Positions 1 to 9,270 of a stretch of 16,117 nt of DNA are shown piece after piece (position 1 is the first letter of the stretch; every line of letters starts with the position of its first letter). A model generated the notes under the pieces. It was given only the letters and a program-made list of their open reading frames with translations, had not been told where the DNA came from and ran no database searches. A program made the translations under genes and the position numbers. The stretch comes from Gymnopilus junonius (taxonomy: Eukaryota; Basidiomycota; Agaricomycetes; Agaricales; Galerinaceae). The DNA lies in NCBI GenBank assembly GCA_015501075.1, contig JADNYJ010000681.1, positions 1 to 16,117 on the forward strand, read 5' to 3'.

Positions 1-535
1 TGAAGTTTTGCTGACAAGCCGAATAGACGGCATGCTGGCAGTAGCATCAGTGCTGCCCACAGTAAATAGAAGGTCTAAGCGGAGCTTGAATGTTCATCAC
101 GTCTGTCACTCTGGATTGGACTCTGAATGGTCCTCCAGGTTTTCTGAATGCAATACTGCGAGAATTGACATGAAATTTGGCATGGATGCTCGCCTAAAGG
201 TACTGAAACTGCCTGTAAAATTTTGGCATGACCGCTCATTAGGATCTGGCTAGATCTAACTAATGATCTCATTACATTGACTGCTTTGATGTAACGAACT
301 TCTCATCTGTCTGATATCTTTCTCATCCACAGCATTCTCTGAGAAAATTTCTACACCATCTTAAAGGCCAGAAGGTCTAGTATTTATGTGATTTTTTCTA
401 GAGCAAAGGAGTGAGGTAGAGAGGCAGGAGCAGGGTCGTTTCAAACTCGCCATCGTTTCAAACTCCCGACGAATCATAGTATCGTTTTGAATTCAGCTGT
501 AAGCTCTGGTTCCGGACTTTCGCGCCCCAGAACAT
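1..535. other. Intergenic sequence left of the hAT element, no gene seen
   Basis: I see no supportable coding region here; the open frames are short, overlap on both strands and lack splice-linked continuations. A 13-nt word, TCGTTTCAAACTC, occurs at 436-448 and again at 453-465 (17-nt period), with a weaker third version near 480. This could be a minor tandem repeat or part of a regulatory region. Nothing else stands out. Confidence 0.5.
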
Positions 536-543
536 GTCGAAGT
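536..543. repeat. Target-site duplication, left copy (GTCGAAGT)
   Basis: The octamer GTCGAAGT lies directly outside the left inverted repeat and recurs, identical, directly outside the right inverted repeat at 1207-1214. An 8-bp duplication is the hallmark of hAT-superfamily insertion. The perfect match suggests a fairly recent insertion. Confidence 0.9.
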
Positions 544-560
544 TAGTGTTGCGGGAAATA
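544..560 (+). repeat. Left terminal inverted repeat of the hAT element
   Basis: TAGTGTTGCGGGAAATA reads inward from the left end and is the exact reverse complement of 1190-1206. It begins with the TAGNG pattern typical of hAT ends. Confidence 0.92.
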
Positions 561-1189
561 GCCAGCGGACCTACTTCGCTGGGCAAATTTGACGGAGCTC
601 AGCGGAGGCCCAAATTCGCACTTGCAAATTAGGGCTAATTTGCGGAGGGGCCCGGGGCTGGGCCCCCGGCTAATTTGCGCAAATTAGCCGTGCGAAATAG
701 CGAAAATTAGCTATTTTGCGGTGAATTAGGGTGAATTAGGCTCTTTTACTACAACACGACCACGTCGTCCATTGTTCTCTATTACAACATCGCCCATTCA
801 TCAGCTGCTTGCACCAAAACACTTGCCGCCACATTTCCCGACTTACTGGTGGACTTTTCTGAGCTCATTTCCATGGATTTACGGTGAAGATCAGAGGCTA
901 TGATTCCATCGATAGCCTTAATCGGCAATTTGAAATTGAGAAATTGTAAATAAATCATGAATATATTTCGAGACCTCACAGACAAAAATTAGAGGGCCTG
1001 CTCTCAGACCCTCTGAGCACTCTCTACCTCATTAGGCCAGTTTCTCGCAGTATACATGCCAGATATATTTCTGCCTATCCTCTGAGCTAATTTGCCCTAA
1101 TTTGCCCCCCGATATTTGGGATGCCGGCCAGACCGGCAAATTAGCTGCTAATTTGCGGGGCTAATTTGCAGGTGCAAATTTCGCCGGCC

Positions 1190-1206
1190 TATTTCCCGCA
1201 ACACTA
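1190..1206 (-). repeat. Right terminal inverted repeat of the hAT element
   Basis: TATTTCCCGCAACACTA is the perfect inverted copy of the left end. It is followed immediately by the second copy of the 8-bp target duplication. Confidence 0.92.
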
Positions 1207-1214
1207 GTCGAAGT
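1207..1214. repeat. Target-site duplication, right copy (GTCGAAGT)
   Basis: Identical to 536-543. Removing 544-1214 would restore a single GTCGAAGT and an uninterrupted ancestral site. Confidence 0.9.
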
Positions 1215-1434
1215 AGCCGCATTATTTGGCCGAGTTACTTTGTTTGTACATGATTATATTTTCAAACTCAGTTATATCGTATTTGGCCCACACCTATAGA
1301 AAGTGAGCCCAAACAAATAAATAAATGTAGCTGCCATCAAGCCGGAGATATTCGGACCGATATCTATTTAAATATTTATCGCCGGTCCCGGTCATCATTG
1401 ATTCATATGTACGCTGGTGAGGCATTTTTTGCTC

Positions 1435-2545
1435 TTAAAAAGCTCCTATCACTTGGAGCAAATCCAGATTCCAAGTAAAGACACCCCCAACAATGCTGGC
1501 CCAGAGACGATGTATAAGTTCAGGATCAGAACTATACGAGACACAATTAGTATACAAGAATGTTACACGGTGAGCAAACCTCAGCCGTGCACAACTTTTA
1601 AATAGACGCAACATAGACGCAAACTTGACACTATCACGCAACTCGCGCTGGATCCCATCGACGTCGACTCCTTTAGCATTCTCATGGAGCCATATATCTG
1701 CCTTAACTTTCATGTCATCCACCTCCTCGCCACAGTAAAGAGCCATCCACACCCAAGTGAGGAAGGCAGCAACAACCTTACCATCTGAGATACCATACTT
1801 CTCCAGCACCGGCTAAGCAGTAATTCCTCCGTAAAGCAAGAGGAGCTCAATCACCTCAGCAATCTCAGCACTAAACCCTCCGTTGATGCCATGCAAGGTA
1901 GAGAGAGCTAAAAGAGCACAGTAGGGTCGATTTCGAAGTACGGCACATCGTCATGAACGCCAGTTGTAGTAGACTAAGACGTCCGACACCAGCGTCACGG
2001 GTCTGCGAAGGAACTATTGTAAAGAGAGAGTAGGTCACAGGAGCTGCACCTGGGGGACCTCTTGCACCCGAGCACGGGGTGACAGCAAATAAGATGAAGA
2101 TGTCGTGGCTGAGCCCAATAGGTCGAGGAACTGGCTGTTTGTTATTATCAATGACAAGGAAGCTAGTATGACGCCTGGTATTACCGTCCATACGGTGGGC
2201 ACTCATTCCTGGGATCCAACCACTTTCAAGATCCGCAATGAATGCTTTCGCGGCACAAGTATGGAGGAATTTGTTATGATATGAATACAACATGGTGGTA
2301 ATCTGAATCTTTTCCGCAAATGCCGGGTTAATCGCTGGGATGAGGCCTTTAATCTTTAACGAGTCAACGACCGCATTGCTCTTCTGTACAATCCCATAAG
2401 CGTGCAGGCGAAGTTTTGGTCGCTCGGTCGCTTGGGTTGTGAAATTTCTGGGAAATGGCGGCATAAGACTGAATATCGACATGTATGCATCAACCTCACA
2501 TTCCTCAAGCGCAGGAGTTGGCGCCGGCGGTGGTGGCTGAACCAT
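1435..2545 (-). pseudogene. Decayed gene of unknown family, minus strand
   Basis: Two coding-like blocks lie in different minus-strand frames. The upstream block (2545 down to about 2090) starts with an ATG at 2545 and a proline-rich stretch (MVQPPPPAPTPALEE), and includes AINPAFAEKIQITTMLYSY and TSFLVIDNNKQPVPRPIGL. The downstream block (about 1945 to 1435) reads RPYCALLALSTLHGINGG, then GGITA, a TAG stop at 1813-1815, then VLEKYGISDGKVVAAFLTW, and stays open to the TAA at 1435. The smooth protein-like text on both sides of the TAG argues that the stop was acquired. The change of frame between the blocks (about 1945-2080) could be an intron or an indel; I could not place convincing splice sites. 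I do not recognise the family. The hAT insertion lies only about 220 bp away, in keeping with a poorly constrained region. An intact but mis-sequenced gene is possible, since nearby genes also carry single-base errors, but a lost base does not explain an internal TAG. Confidence 0.5.
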
Positions 2546-2757
2546 AACTACAGGCGGCTTTTGAGGGTAAACAAAGTAAGAAGGTGGTAGTGGTACTACT
2601 CAGCATCCCATGGTTATAGATTCCAAATTATTGTGGTTCTCTGCTGTAAAATTCTATGGGTCACAAAGTTCAAGGCCACCTCTTAGCAATTTAAGTGCGT
2701 CGACGACTTAACGTATTTAAATCATTGTGAGGCTGGAGAGTTTGCATTACGAACGAA

Positions 2758-3168
2758 ATGACGTGCACGAGGACCTTATTCGGGTGGCGTACAAGCAGAA
2801 GATATATAGTGCATCTTGTGCACCATTTCAGACGTCCAGAGTTGGCATTCAGTTCCAATGACGATTACATGTTCCATTGGCCTGCTATATGCACAAAACG
2901 CCGTCAAGACTGGATCAGAGACGGAGCTGGACCACGTTTGACGGAATTCAACGTGTTGCAGGAGCAGAAGAATGAAGGCAGCCTCTTTGAATATCTGTCT
3001 CAAATCGTGGCTACTCCTGCGTACAAATTGATGAGGACATGGCCACCAGTCGGAATTGTTTCCTGGGAAAGGTTATGGTGTGGACAGAAAAAAGTAGGTG
3101 TAAGGAGCGTGGATGAGTCTCAGCGTCGGAAGTGGGCAGAAGTGTCAAAATCGCCGAAAAGTTGGTGA
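2758..3168 (+). CDS. Possible small hypothetical protein, 136 codons
   Basis: An open frame from ATG 2758 to TGA 3166-3168 encodes a 136-residue, basic and tryptophan-rich product with no recognised domain, signal peptide or membrane segment. Its stop lies 71 bp from the stop of the convergent SURP gene at 3239, which is plausible gene spacing. Against it: no conserved motif, no clear intron, and an opposing 75-codon frame over part of the same region. It could be a real lineage-specific gene, a fragment of a decayed gene, or chance. Confidence 0.25.
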   Translation: MTCTRTLFGWRTSRRYIVHLVHHFRRPELAFSSNDDYMFHWPAICTKRRQDWIRDGAGPRLTEFNVLQEQKNEGSLFEYLSQIVATPAYKLMRTWPPVGIVSWERLWCGQKKVGVRSVDESQRRKWAEVSKSPKSW

Positions 3169-3238
3169 ACGTGAAGAGGTATACACATCCACGGAATATT
3201 CTTTCTTGGAAGGGGAACGTGGTATATGGTTGGAGGCT

Positions 3239-4755
3239 TCATTGGTCGTCATCCTTTGTAGCTCTCCTCTTTTCTACCCATTCTTTCAGTCTCTTTCGAC
3301 GAGCCTCCTTAGCGGCCTCTTCATCGACCCCTTGGCTGTTATGATCCTGGGCATCCGGCGTAGCCTGCTCGCTGGATTTGCCCAAAGAGCCTGAAACATT
3401 CCTGGCTCCAGAAGCTGCGCCTCCATCCTCAGACCCGGATGCAGACCCGCTATCGTCGCTCCCATATCCTGTCAGCACTCCGAGACCGGCAGTTTTCTTG
3501 CTCTCGGCAATTTCTTTCTCTTCTTTCTCTAGCCGTGCTTTGGCTTTGGCCAAATTCCACGCCCGGCTCCATCTTCCGCGAAGGAATGAGAATCGTCTGT
3601 CCCCGCCGTGGTTGGCTAGAATTCGCATCTCCAGTTGGGCTGCATTAGGTGACGAAACAATATGGGTGGCCGTTCGTTTCATTAATTCGTTCTGGAGATC
3701 GTCGGGCTGTAAAAATAAAAAATTAGTATCCACATGAATGCTTTCGAGTGATTCTAGGTGGCTGCAAGATATCACCTACCTCTTCATCACTTCCGCCCCA
3801 AATATCCTCCTTTTCTTTGAGCTCTTCTTCGGCATCATCGCCATCTTCCTCCATACGAGCTCTCAGCCGTTCTTCTCTCGTCTGGTCAAGGAGACGACGC
3901 CTTTTCTCCTTTCGAAAATCTTCCACTTCGTCAGGATTGAAGAAAAAGGTATCTTCGGCGTCTGAAGGGAGGTCTGACCAGCCTGTTGGTGAGCTTGGTC
4001 CTGGGCCCGGAATATTATCATATTTTGGGAGAGTATCAAGTAGAAGACGCGCGTCATACCTACAGAGAAATAAATTAGCAAATGAAAATGTCAAGAAAGA
4101 ATTTCAGAAAGATTGACTTCGCTAGAATAAGAATTGTTAGTTAATTAATTCAGGCCGAGCAACGCCTCGAGGGCCAGGAAATCACTGCATGGACCGCAGC
4201 ATAGGAACAAAGTTTGAACGTCAAAGGTTTGTCAGACGTACCGGTCGACCCAAATCGATGTTTTGTCGTCTTCATCGGCTGTCGTCGGAAGTGGTGGTGG
4301 TAAGCTCTCTTCTTCCTCGTCACAACCAAACCTGAACCCCCGTCGATCATCAGCATCGACACCGTATGAGCTGTCGCTAGCGCCCCACTGAATCAAAGCA
4401 GAGCCTATCTTTGGCACAGTGCCAATGGCCACAACCTTTTCCTTCCCATCCTCTTGCGTTTGCTTGGCGAGCCTATATTCCACAACCTCAAGAGACTCAG
4501 CTGCAACCTCGGCGCTTGGTCCGCGAACAATATCAGCTTCGTATGCCTGGATATAAAGAGCTTGCAACGGGTCATGCACTTGGACATTTTTCCCGAGGTC
4601 GGAGGAGCTGGGCCAGCAACTTGGTTTAAGTAAGTTTGGTGATGGCTTAGGAATTGTTCTTCCTTTTCTTCGTAGACGGGTTTATGATCACGTCGGCCAC
4701 CACCCTGGCTGCGATGCGCTGGGCGGTGCTTGCGTTTACGATGATTGGTGCTCAT
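3239..4755 (-). CDS. SWAP/SURP-domain splicing regulator (suppressor-of-white-apricot type), one probable 1-nt sequence error
   Basis: Exons are 4755-4242, 4059-3780 and 3706-3239, with GT-AG introns of 182 and 73 nt; the corrected product is about 420 residues. After a basic N-terminus (MSTNHRKRKHRPAHR) comes a segment like the SWAP N-terminal (DRY_EERY) domain: DPLQALYIQAYEADIV, then WVDRYDARLLLDTLP around residues 169-183. A charged Arg/Glu coiled-coil stretch and a SURP-like module follow at about residues 270-313 (LMKRTATHIV, LEMRILANHGGDRRFSFLRG). The tail is Ser/Gly/Asp-rich and ends in a basic helix. Such proteins act in the nucleus in pre-mRNA splicing, with SURP modules binding other splicing factors. 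ATG 4755 was chosen as the first ATG of the N-terminal frame; a TATTTATA-like sequence lies about 18 bp upstream. The N-terminal frame (...GPAPPTSGK) and the NVQVHDPLQ frame differ by one base at the T run 4587-4591 (A5 on the coding strand; A6 would join them). An unseen intron is the alternative, but no good donor is present. Confidence 0.8.
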
Positions 4756-4981
4756 GGTGGTTGTGGTCAAGTTATAAATACTCCGATCGTCCTTTCTCAG
4801 CTAGCTCACCAGTTTCAAATTTAGAAATGCTCCAAGTATTCGGACAAGAAATTAACATTGAATTAACACAATGTCCGGAGTAAAGTATACATGCTTGAAT
4901 AGGTTTAATGCGTCTCAAATTCTATCGGAATAAGTTACGATAAATAACCCGTCTATCGTCCAAATCATCCACTCGGTGTTC

Positions 4982-6864
4982 TTAAGCGCGACTAGGTGGG
5001 GTAGATGCTTCACTTTCGCTCTCTGGAGGCGTTTGGAGGAGACCCTCTTCCAATTCTCTACTTGTTTCCACTTGTGACATATTCATCGACGGCGAACCTT
5101 TAACAATGTCATTCTCCTTGAAGTCCATGACCTGTTGATAATTAATTTAATAACTCGATTCCAGTGCTTCGTTTATGATCAAAGAAAGTTTTACTCACGG
5201 AAAGATATACAGCAGAGGACAGAATCAAGACAGATCCAAGGACAGATAAGAATGTTGGGTTGACGTGGAAGATGATCCTCTCAAGAATAGCGGCGAAAAC
5301 GATTTGAGTATAGATGGCCATCGAACCTCTTCCTGCTGTCTCTCTTTGCAAACCCAGGACCAAAAGAGACTAGAAGCAACCAACAGACAATCAGAACCAA
5401 CTTCCGACCAGTTTACAGAATTTAACTCTGACCTGGGTGCAGAATCCAAAGAAGATTATGGACGCAAATAATGCAAACCAATCCCCGAGGGACGACGATC
5501 CATGGCGTTCGAGTCGCCGCCATCCTAGTAGGTTTGGCATCGTTAGCCAATAAGTTCGATGTGATATATAGAGGACTGACAATATCGTCGAAATGATCAC
5601 AGGGAAGATGAAGAAGAATGCAAGGTTGTGCATGTAGTGTGCTTTCTTTCCGATAGCACGAATGGAAATATCTAAAGATAGGGAATAAAACTAAGTCAAG
5701 ACTACAAGTAATGGCGCTTGACTTACATCCTCCTGCAAATCCCATTACTCCAACCAAAGTCATACTGAAAATAGAGTAAAGCTCAACTCACACCTTTCCA
5801 AATGAGATGGAAAAAAGAACGCACCCAACAGCAATCAACCGGTCACGAGAAGATCCCTTCTCAGCCATCATCATACCGTCCGCCATCATCCTGTTATCAC
5901 TCATCATCATAGCATGGGATTCCGGTCCAAAGAGAGCGGTAGGTCTGGCAATGAGGACAACTCCAAAAAGACTGACAACTGTAGAGATCAAGTTGCAAGG
6001 GCGGAGATCAGCCTCATGTAGGAAGTTGTTAAACGTATGAACGCGTACTTCCAACAAAAGCTTCTCTGCGTCTGAAATTCTCTCCGAGGAGAACAACGCC
6101 AGCCAGTGCAGTGCATAGAGGAGTGAGGAACATCAAGACGGTAACGTCCGACAGCGAAAGATATTGAAGGGGATAATAAAGTCCATACATTGCCAGAAAA
6201 CTATGTGATGGTTATTAGAGCTAATGTCAGAAGCGTACGTTCCAAACGTACCCAACAACCCCTCGAACCACCAATAACGACCTCACACCCTTGGGCCGAG
6301 CAATGGATCCGGGATACCCATATAAAGCCTGGGCAGTTAATGAGTACATATTCGTTCCAATGCAACGTAATTCTGAGCCTACATACATATAACCCAAGCA
6401 GAACAAATAAGTCATGAACTAGGAGGGCATAAGCACGTCTCGTGAAAGCAGAGGGAAGACGCAAATCTACCATTCGAATAGCAACAAGCTTGGAGAGAAA
6501 ATTAGACAAGAAACTGCAACAGACGCAAGAGCATTCATACCTGCAACGTTGATATGGGCGGTTCGATGGTGTTCAGCATCTTTACTGAGATATTGGTAAT
6601 AGCTCCAAAGGCCTGCGAAGCTGTTATGAGCAATAGGCCCGTGTTCTTCTTCATGATATCTAGAACGACCGTCCAGCCATACTGTACCCTCGAAGGCTTG
6701 CTAGCGACGCTTTCTTCCGAGTCCGAGCCAGCGGCTTCTTCCGCCACTTTGTCGTGTTCATAGCTCAAACTAGACTGCCTCATGATCGCCGCTGAAGGTG
6801 CCGGAGGTATAGAGAACTCAGCATACTCAGGCGTTAACGCCCTATACGCATCTCTCGAGGCCAT
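4982..6864 (-). CDS. DMT-superfamily (EamA-type, SLC35G-like) membrane transporter, one probable 1-nt sequence error
   Basis: Ten exons: 6864-6541, 6488-6471 (an 18-nt microexon), 6418-6387, 6328-6252, 6200-6049, 5978-5825, 5764-5727, 5671-5433, 5369-5199 and 5131-4982; introns are 51-70 nt. The corrected product is 451 residues. A soluble N-terminus of about 72 residues precedes roughly ten hydrophobic helices in two EamA-like halves. Family-typical stretches include NTGLLLITASQAF, GIPDPLLGP then KGVRSLLVVRG, YYPLQYLSLSDVTVL, FGVVLIARPTALFGP, ISIRAIGKKAHYMHNLAFF and QRETAGRGSMAIYTQIVF. The C-terminus is hydrophilic and Ser/Glu-rich. Such proteins move metabolites or drugs across membranes; substrate and membrane cannot be told here. 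In exon 4 GIPDPLLGP and KGVRSLL are conserved but one base out of frame; one extra C or A near 6291-6295 joins them. Annotation without correction would take the poorer donor at about 6382 and lose the PDP motif. A methionine-rich loop (residues 225-239) is unusual. The gene shares an 828-bp divergent upstream region with panB. Confidence 0.85.
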
Positions 6865-7692
6865 GGATGCTGGCAGTGGAAGTCTCTGAGAGAGATGAAA
6901 CAGACACTGAGACGGAGCAAGCCGTCCCCACCGCTCACGTTGATAGGCACTATTATGTACATATTCCCTTTCTCATCGGTAGGGCCAGATCGCAGTCAGA
7001 AATCATAACAGGTTTGGTGACGATGATGAGAAGAGTGAGAAAACCGTCAACTGAAAGGGACAACCGGATTTCGGTGACAAGAGGACAGCCAATAGCCTTC
7101 CCGATAAGATTAAATACCGGTCACGTGGTGCTTTTACTGGTGAAGCCGAGGCCGGCATTGCGGACCCGGGAAGAGCATGGAGAGAGAGCCAGGTAAGCAA
7201 GCGCTCAAGTGTTTCATATTGCTTCGAGTAATTACTCCTTTGTTTGATCTTACAGCAAGTTCCTGGCCTGCTTTGAATTATTAAGTGATAGTTTTTTTCC
7301 CTATATACTTACAAGACTTCCGAAGCGTCTGTCTCTGCCTGTAAGTAGTCTCCAATGACAACAGTTGGTTTGAAAAAAGAAGATTCCAGGACAGAAAGGG
7401 CAGCTAGCTACTGAGTGACGGGCGGAATAGCTCCAAGGCTGACGATTTCCAGAATAAATCTGTGTTAAAACTTAAGATTGTCTTCAAAGTTCAACTTTTG
7501 CCATGTTCACTGGGCTAAAGAGTAGGACAGCACACTCACAATAGCGCACAAAGCTTGAGAGGCAAAGTGCCGGGCCGGCATGTGATTATCTGATCGGGGG
7601 ACGGAATGGAGCTTACGATCTCCCCCTCACTTTGGAACGATGGCAAAGACCAGCACATGTAGTGTCTCTCTCTTCAAAATCAGACCACAAAA
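6865..7692. promoter_or_regulatory. Bidirectional intergenic region between transporter and panB
   Basis: This 828-bp gap lies between the divergent starts of the DMT transporter (ATG at 6864-6862, minus) and panB (ATG at 7693, plus), so it should hold both promoters and 5' leaders. I recognise no specific regulatory motif. The 109-codon open frame at 6867-7196 has no protein-like motifs and starts two bases from the transporter start on the other strand; I treat it as chance. Confidence 0.5.
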
Positions 7693-8799
7693 ATGTCCCT
7701 TTCAATTGATGTGCATCGACATATCTATCGTGAGCTCGCTCATCGCGCTCCCCAACTATATGCGCGCCGATGGATGAGCGTACGACCACCTTCCCCACCT
7801 TCTCCGTTATCTTCTTCGGAGTCAAATGATGCCCCAACGCCCTCCATCCCCCGTAAAAAAGTGACCATTCAGGAACTGCACACCCTCCGGCAGTCATCCA
7901 CCCCCATAACAATGATAACAGCCTACGACTACCCCTCTGCGCTCGCATGCTCCTCTTCTTCCTTGGTGGATATCACCCTTGTCGGGGACTCTCTAGCTCA
8001 AGTTTGCTTGGGGTATGCCTCCACCACCCAGCTCACCCTCTCCGAGATGGTGCACCACGCGCGAGCCGTGGCGAGAGTACAAAGCACCCTTTCCTGGTAG
8101 CCGATATGCCTTATGGGTCGTACCATACCTCCGTGAGCGATGCGGTAGCTAATGCTGTCCGCCTCGTGCAGGAAGGTAGAGTAGAGGCTGTTAAAGTCGA
8201 AGGAGGCCGAGAAATCGTGGATGTGGTCCAGAGGCTGACGGAGGTGGGTATCCCTGTGATGGCTCATGTAGGATTGTTACCGCAGAGACACAGCGCGCTT
8301 TCTGGGTATAAAGTCCAAGGCAAAAGCGTGGAAGGTGCCCAGAAGGTGTTATATGACGCGTTGGCACTTGAGGATGCCGGGGCGTTTGCCATGGTCATCG
8401 AAGCTGTTCCGCAAGAGTTGGGCCAATTCATAACTCAAAAAGTAAAAATTCCAACTATTGGGATCGGTGCAGGTCCTCATACAAGTGGGCAGGTACGTTA
8501 ATTTAATGCTCTGTGCATTTTTTTTTCCCCAAGCTGACCTATGGTTAAATCCACAGGTCCTTGTCTACGACGACATAATGGGCACATGGTCAGGCCACAA
8601 AGCAAAATTCGTTCGGCGCTTCGCCAACCTAAAAGAAGTCAGAGACTCCGCCATCGAAGCCTACTGTTCAGCGGTCCGCAGTCGAGACTTCCCCCACAAA
8701 GACTCCGAAAGTTACTCGATGGACCGGAAGGAATTTGAACGATTTTTGCAGTCAGAGGAGGGGTCATTAAAACTCGAAGATCTACTCCAGGAAGGTTGA
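7693..8799 (+). CDS. panB: 3-methyl-2-oxobutanoate hydroxymethyltransferase (ketopantoate hydroxymethyltransferase), one probable 1-nt sequence error
   Basis: PanB uses 5,10-methylene-tetrahydrofolate to hydroxymethylate alpha-ketoisovalerate to ketopantoate, the first committed step of pantothenate (coenzyme A precursor) synthesis. Exons are 7693-8492 and 8557-8799 with a 64-nt GT-AG intron; corrected length 347 residues. Residues 1-55 or so are an Arg-rich then Pro/Ser-rich leader ([20 protein letters not shown]), likely a mitochondrial presequence. The core has the expected sites: [12 protein letters not shown] with Asp99 and [10 protein letters not shown] with Asp138 (metal ligands by homology), VKVEGG with Lys168 and Glu170, MAHVGLLPQ with His192, the catalytic-type Glu237 in MVIEAVP, then [12 protein letters not shown] and YDDIMG. 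The reading frame breaks at about 8077: HHARAVAR is followed in frame by VQSTLSW and a stop (8098-8100), while [10 protein letters not shown] continues one base off. One extra G beside 8077 gives the expected [14 protein letters not shown]. Every catalytic motif is intact, so I favour a sequencing error over a pseudogene. Confidence 0.93.
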
Positions 8800-9270
8800 G
8801 CTCAGGTCAGCAAGCCAAAATGAAGAATACCCAACAACGAACACATAATTATCTTATATTTATGTCCTTAATGCGATCTTTCCGGGTAATTTGGTTCCAA
8901 GGAGCAAAGTTGCGACGTAACGAATATCAGGTTCATGCCAGGTATTTCCTGTATTGCATCAAATATACGAAAGCTCAAGTAATAGATTTGAAAAGTGGGT
9001 GTTTACGTTATTTGAAAGATTCATAGTTCTTTGCGACTCGGAGCAACATATGGACTGACATTGCGGGTATACACTAAATAGCAGCTGAGAAAGAATGATC
9101 ATGAAGAATGCACACTGCTCCGAGCTTGTAATGGTACGCAGCTTAAAAAAAGGTAGGGTCGTTAATCGATACAAGAAAATCATAAAAAGGTCATGACAAT
9201 CCCAAGTGGCCGAGCAAACAACCATCCAGGAGATTCACAAAAATCAAGCAAAAGCAAAACAAAAAGCACT
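8800..9270. other. Convergent 3' region between panB and Rab18
   Basis: This stretch lies between the stops of two convergent genes (panB ends at 8799; Rab18 most likely ends at 9271) and should hold both 3' untranslated regions. It is AT-rich, and I see no protein-like reading frame. As the raw sequence stands, the Rab18 frame would run on to a stop at 9180-9182, but that extension looks non-coding. Confidence 0.5.

Larger units (their letters stand above)
544..1206. mobile_element. Non-autonomous hAT-type transposon (MITE-like), 663 bp
   Basis: The element is bounded by perfect 17-bp terminal inverted repeats beginning TAGTGTTGCGGG (544-560 and 1190-1206) and by a perfect 8-bp duplication (536-543 and 1207-1214). 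TIRs starting YAGNG together with 8-bp duplications are characteristic of the hAT superfamily. Both subterminal regions (about 600-740 and 1085-1180) are packed with the word GCAAATTAGC or its complement GCTAATTTGC in both orientations, resembling the subterminal transposase-binding repeats of hAT elements. The middle has no credible transposase: the longest frame is a 67-codon minus-strand ORF (782-985) with no hAT domain that I recognise. It would therefore depend on a transposase encoded elsewhere. The superfamily call is confident; autonomy and age are inferred. Confidence 0.9.

Noticed and set aside
782..985. 67-codon minus-strand ORF inside the hAT element as a transposase remnant
   Set aside because: Too short and without any hAT dimerisation or catalytic motif that I can recognise.
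1813..1910. Several in-frame TAG stops in the 1.4-2.5 kb gene as a RIP signature
   Set aside because: On careful re-framing only the TAG at 1813-1815 is in the coding frame; the apparent second one at 1908-1910 is out of frame, so there is not enough to argue RIP.
4411..4629. Plus-strand ORFs over the SURP gene, and similarly 3378-3737, 9193-9457 and 5265-5471
   Set aside because: They are antisense shadows of spliced minus-strand exons with clear conserved protein text.
5529..5580. A 52-nt GT...AG intron inside transporter exon 8
   Set aside because: Removing it breaks the downstream frame (SSSLGDWFALFASIIFFGF), whereas the unspliced frame is open and in phase with both neighbouring exons.
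6867..7196. 109-codon plus-strand ORF upstream of panB
   Set aside because: No protein-like motifs; it starts almost on top of the divergent transporter start and lies in the shared promoter region.
8077..8084. GTACAAAG in panB as an 8-nt intron (begins GT, ends AG, and its removal would restore the frame)
   Set aside because: Far below the minimum size of a spliceosomal intron, and it would delete two residues of a conserved stretch; a missing G fits the family better.
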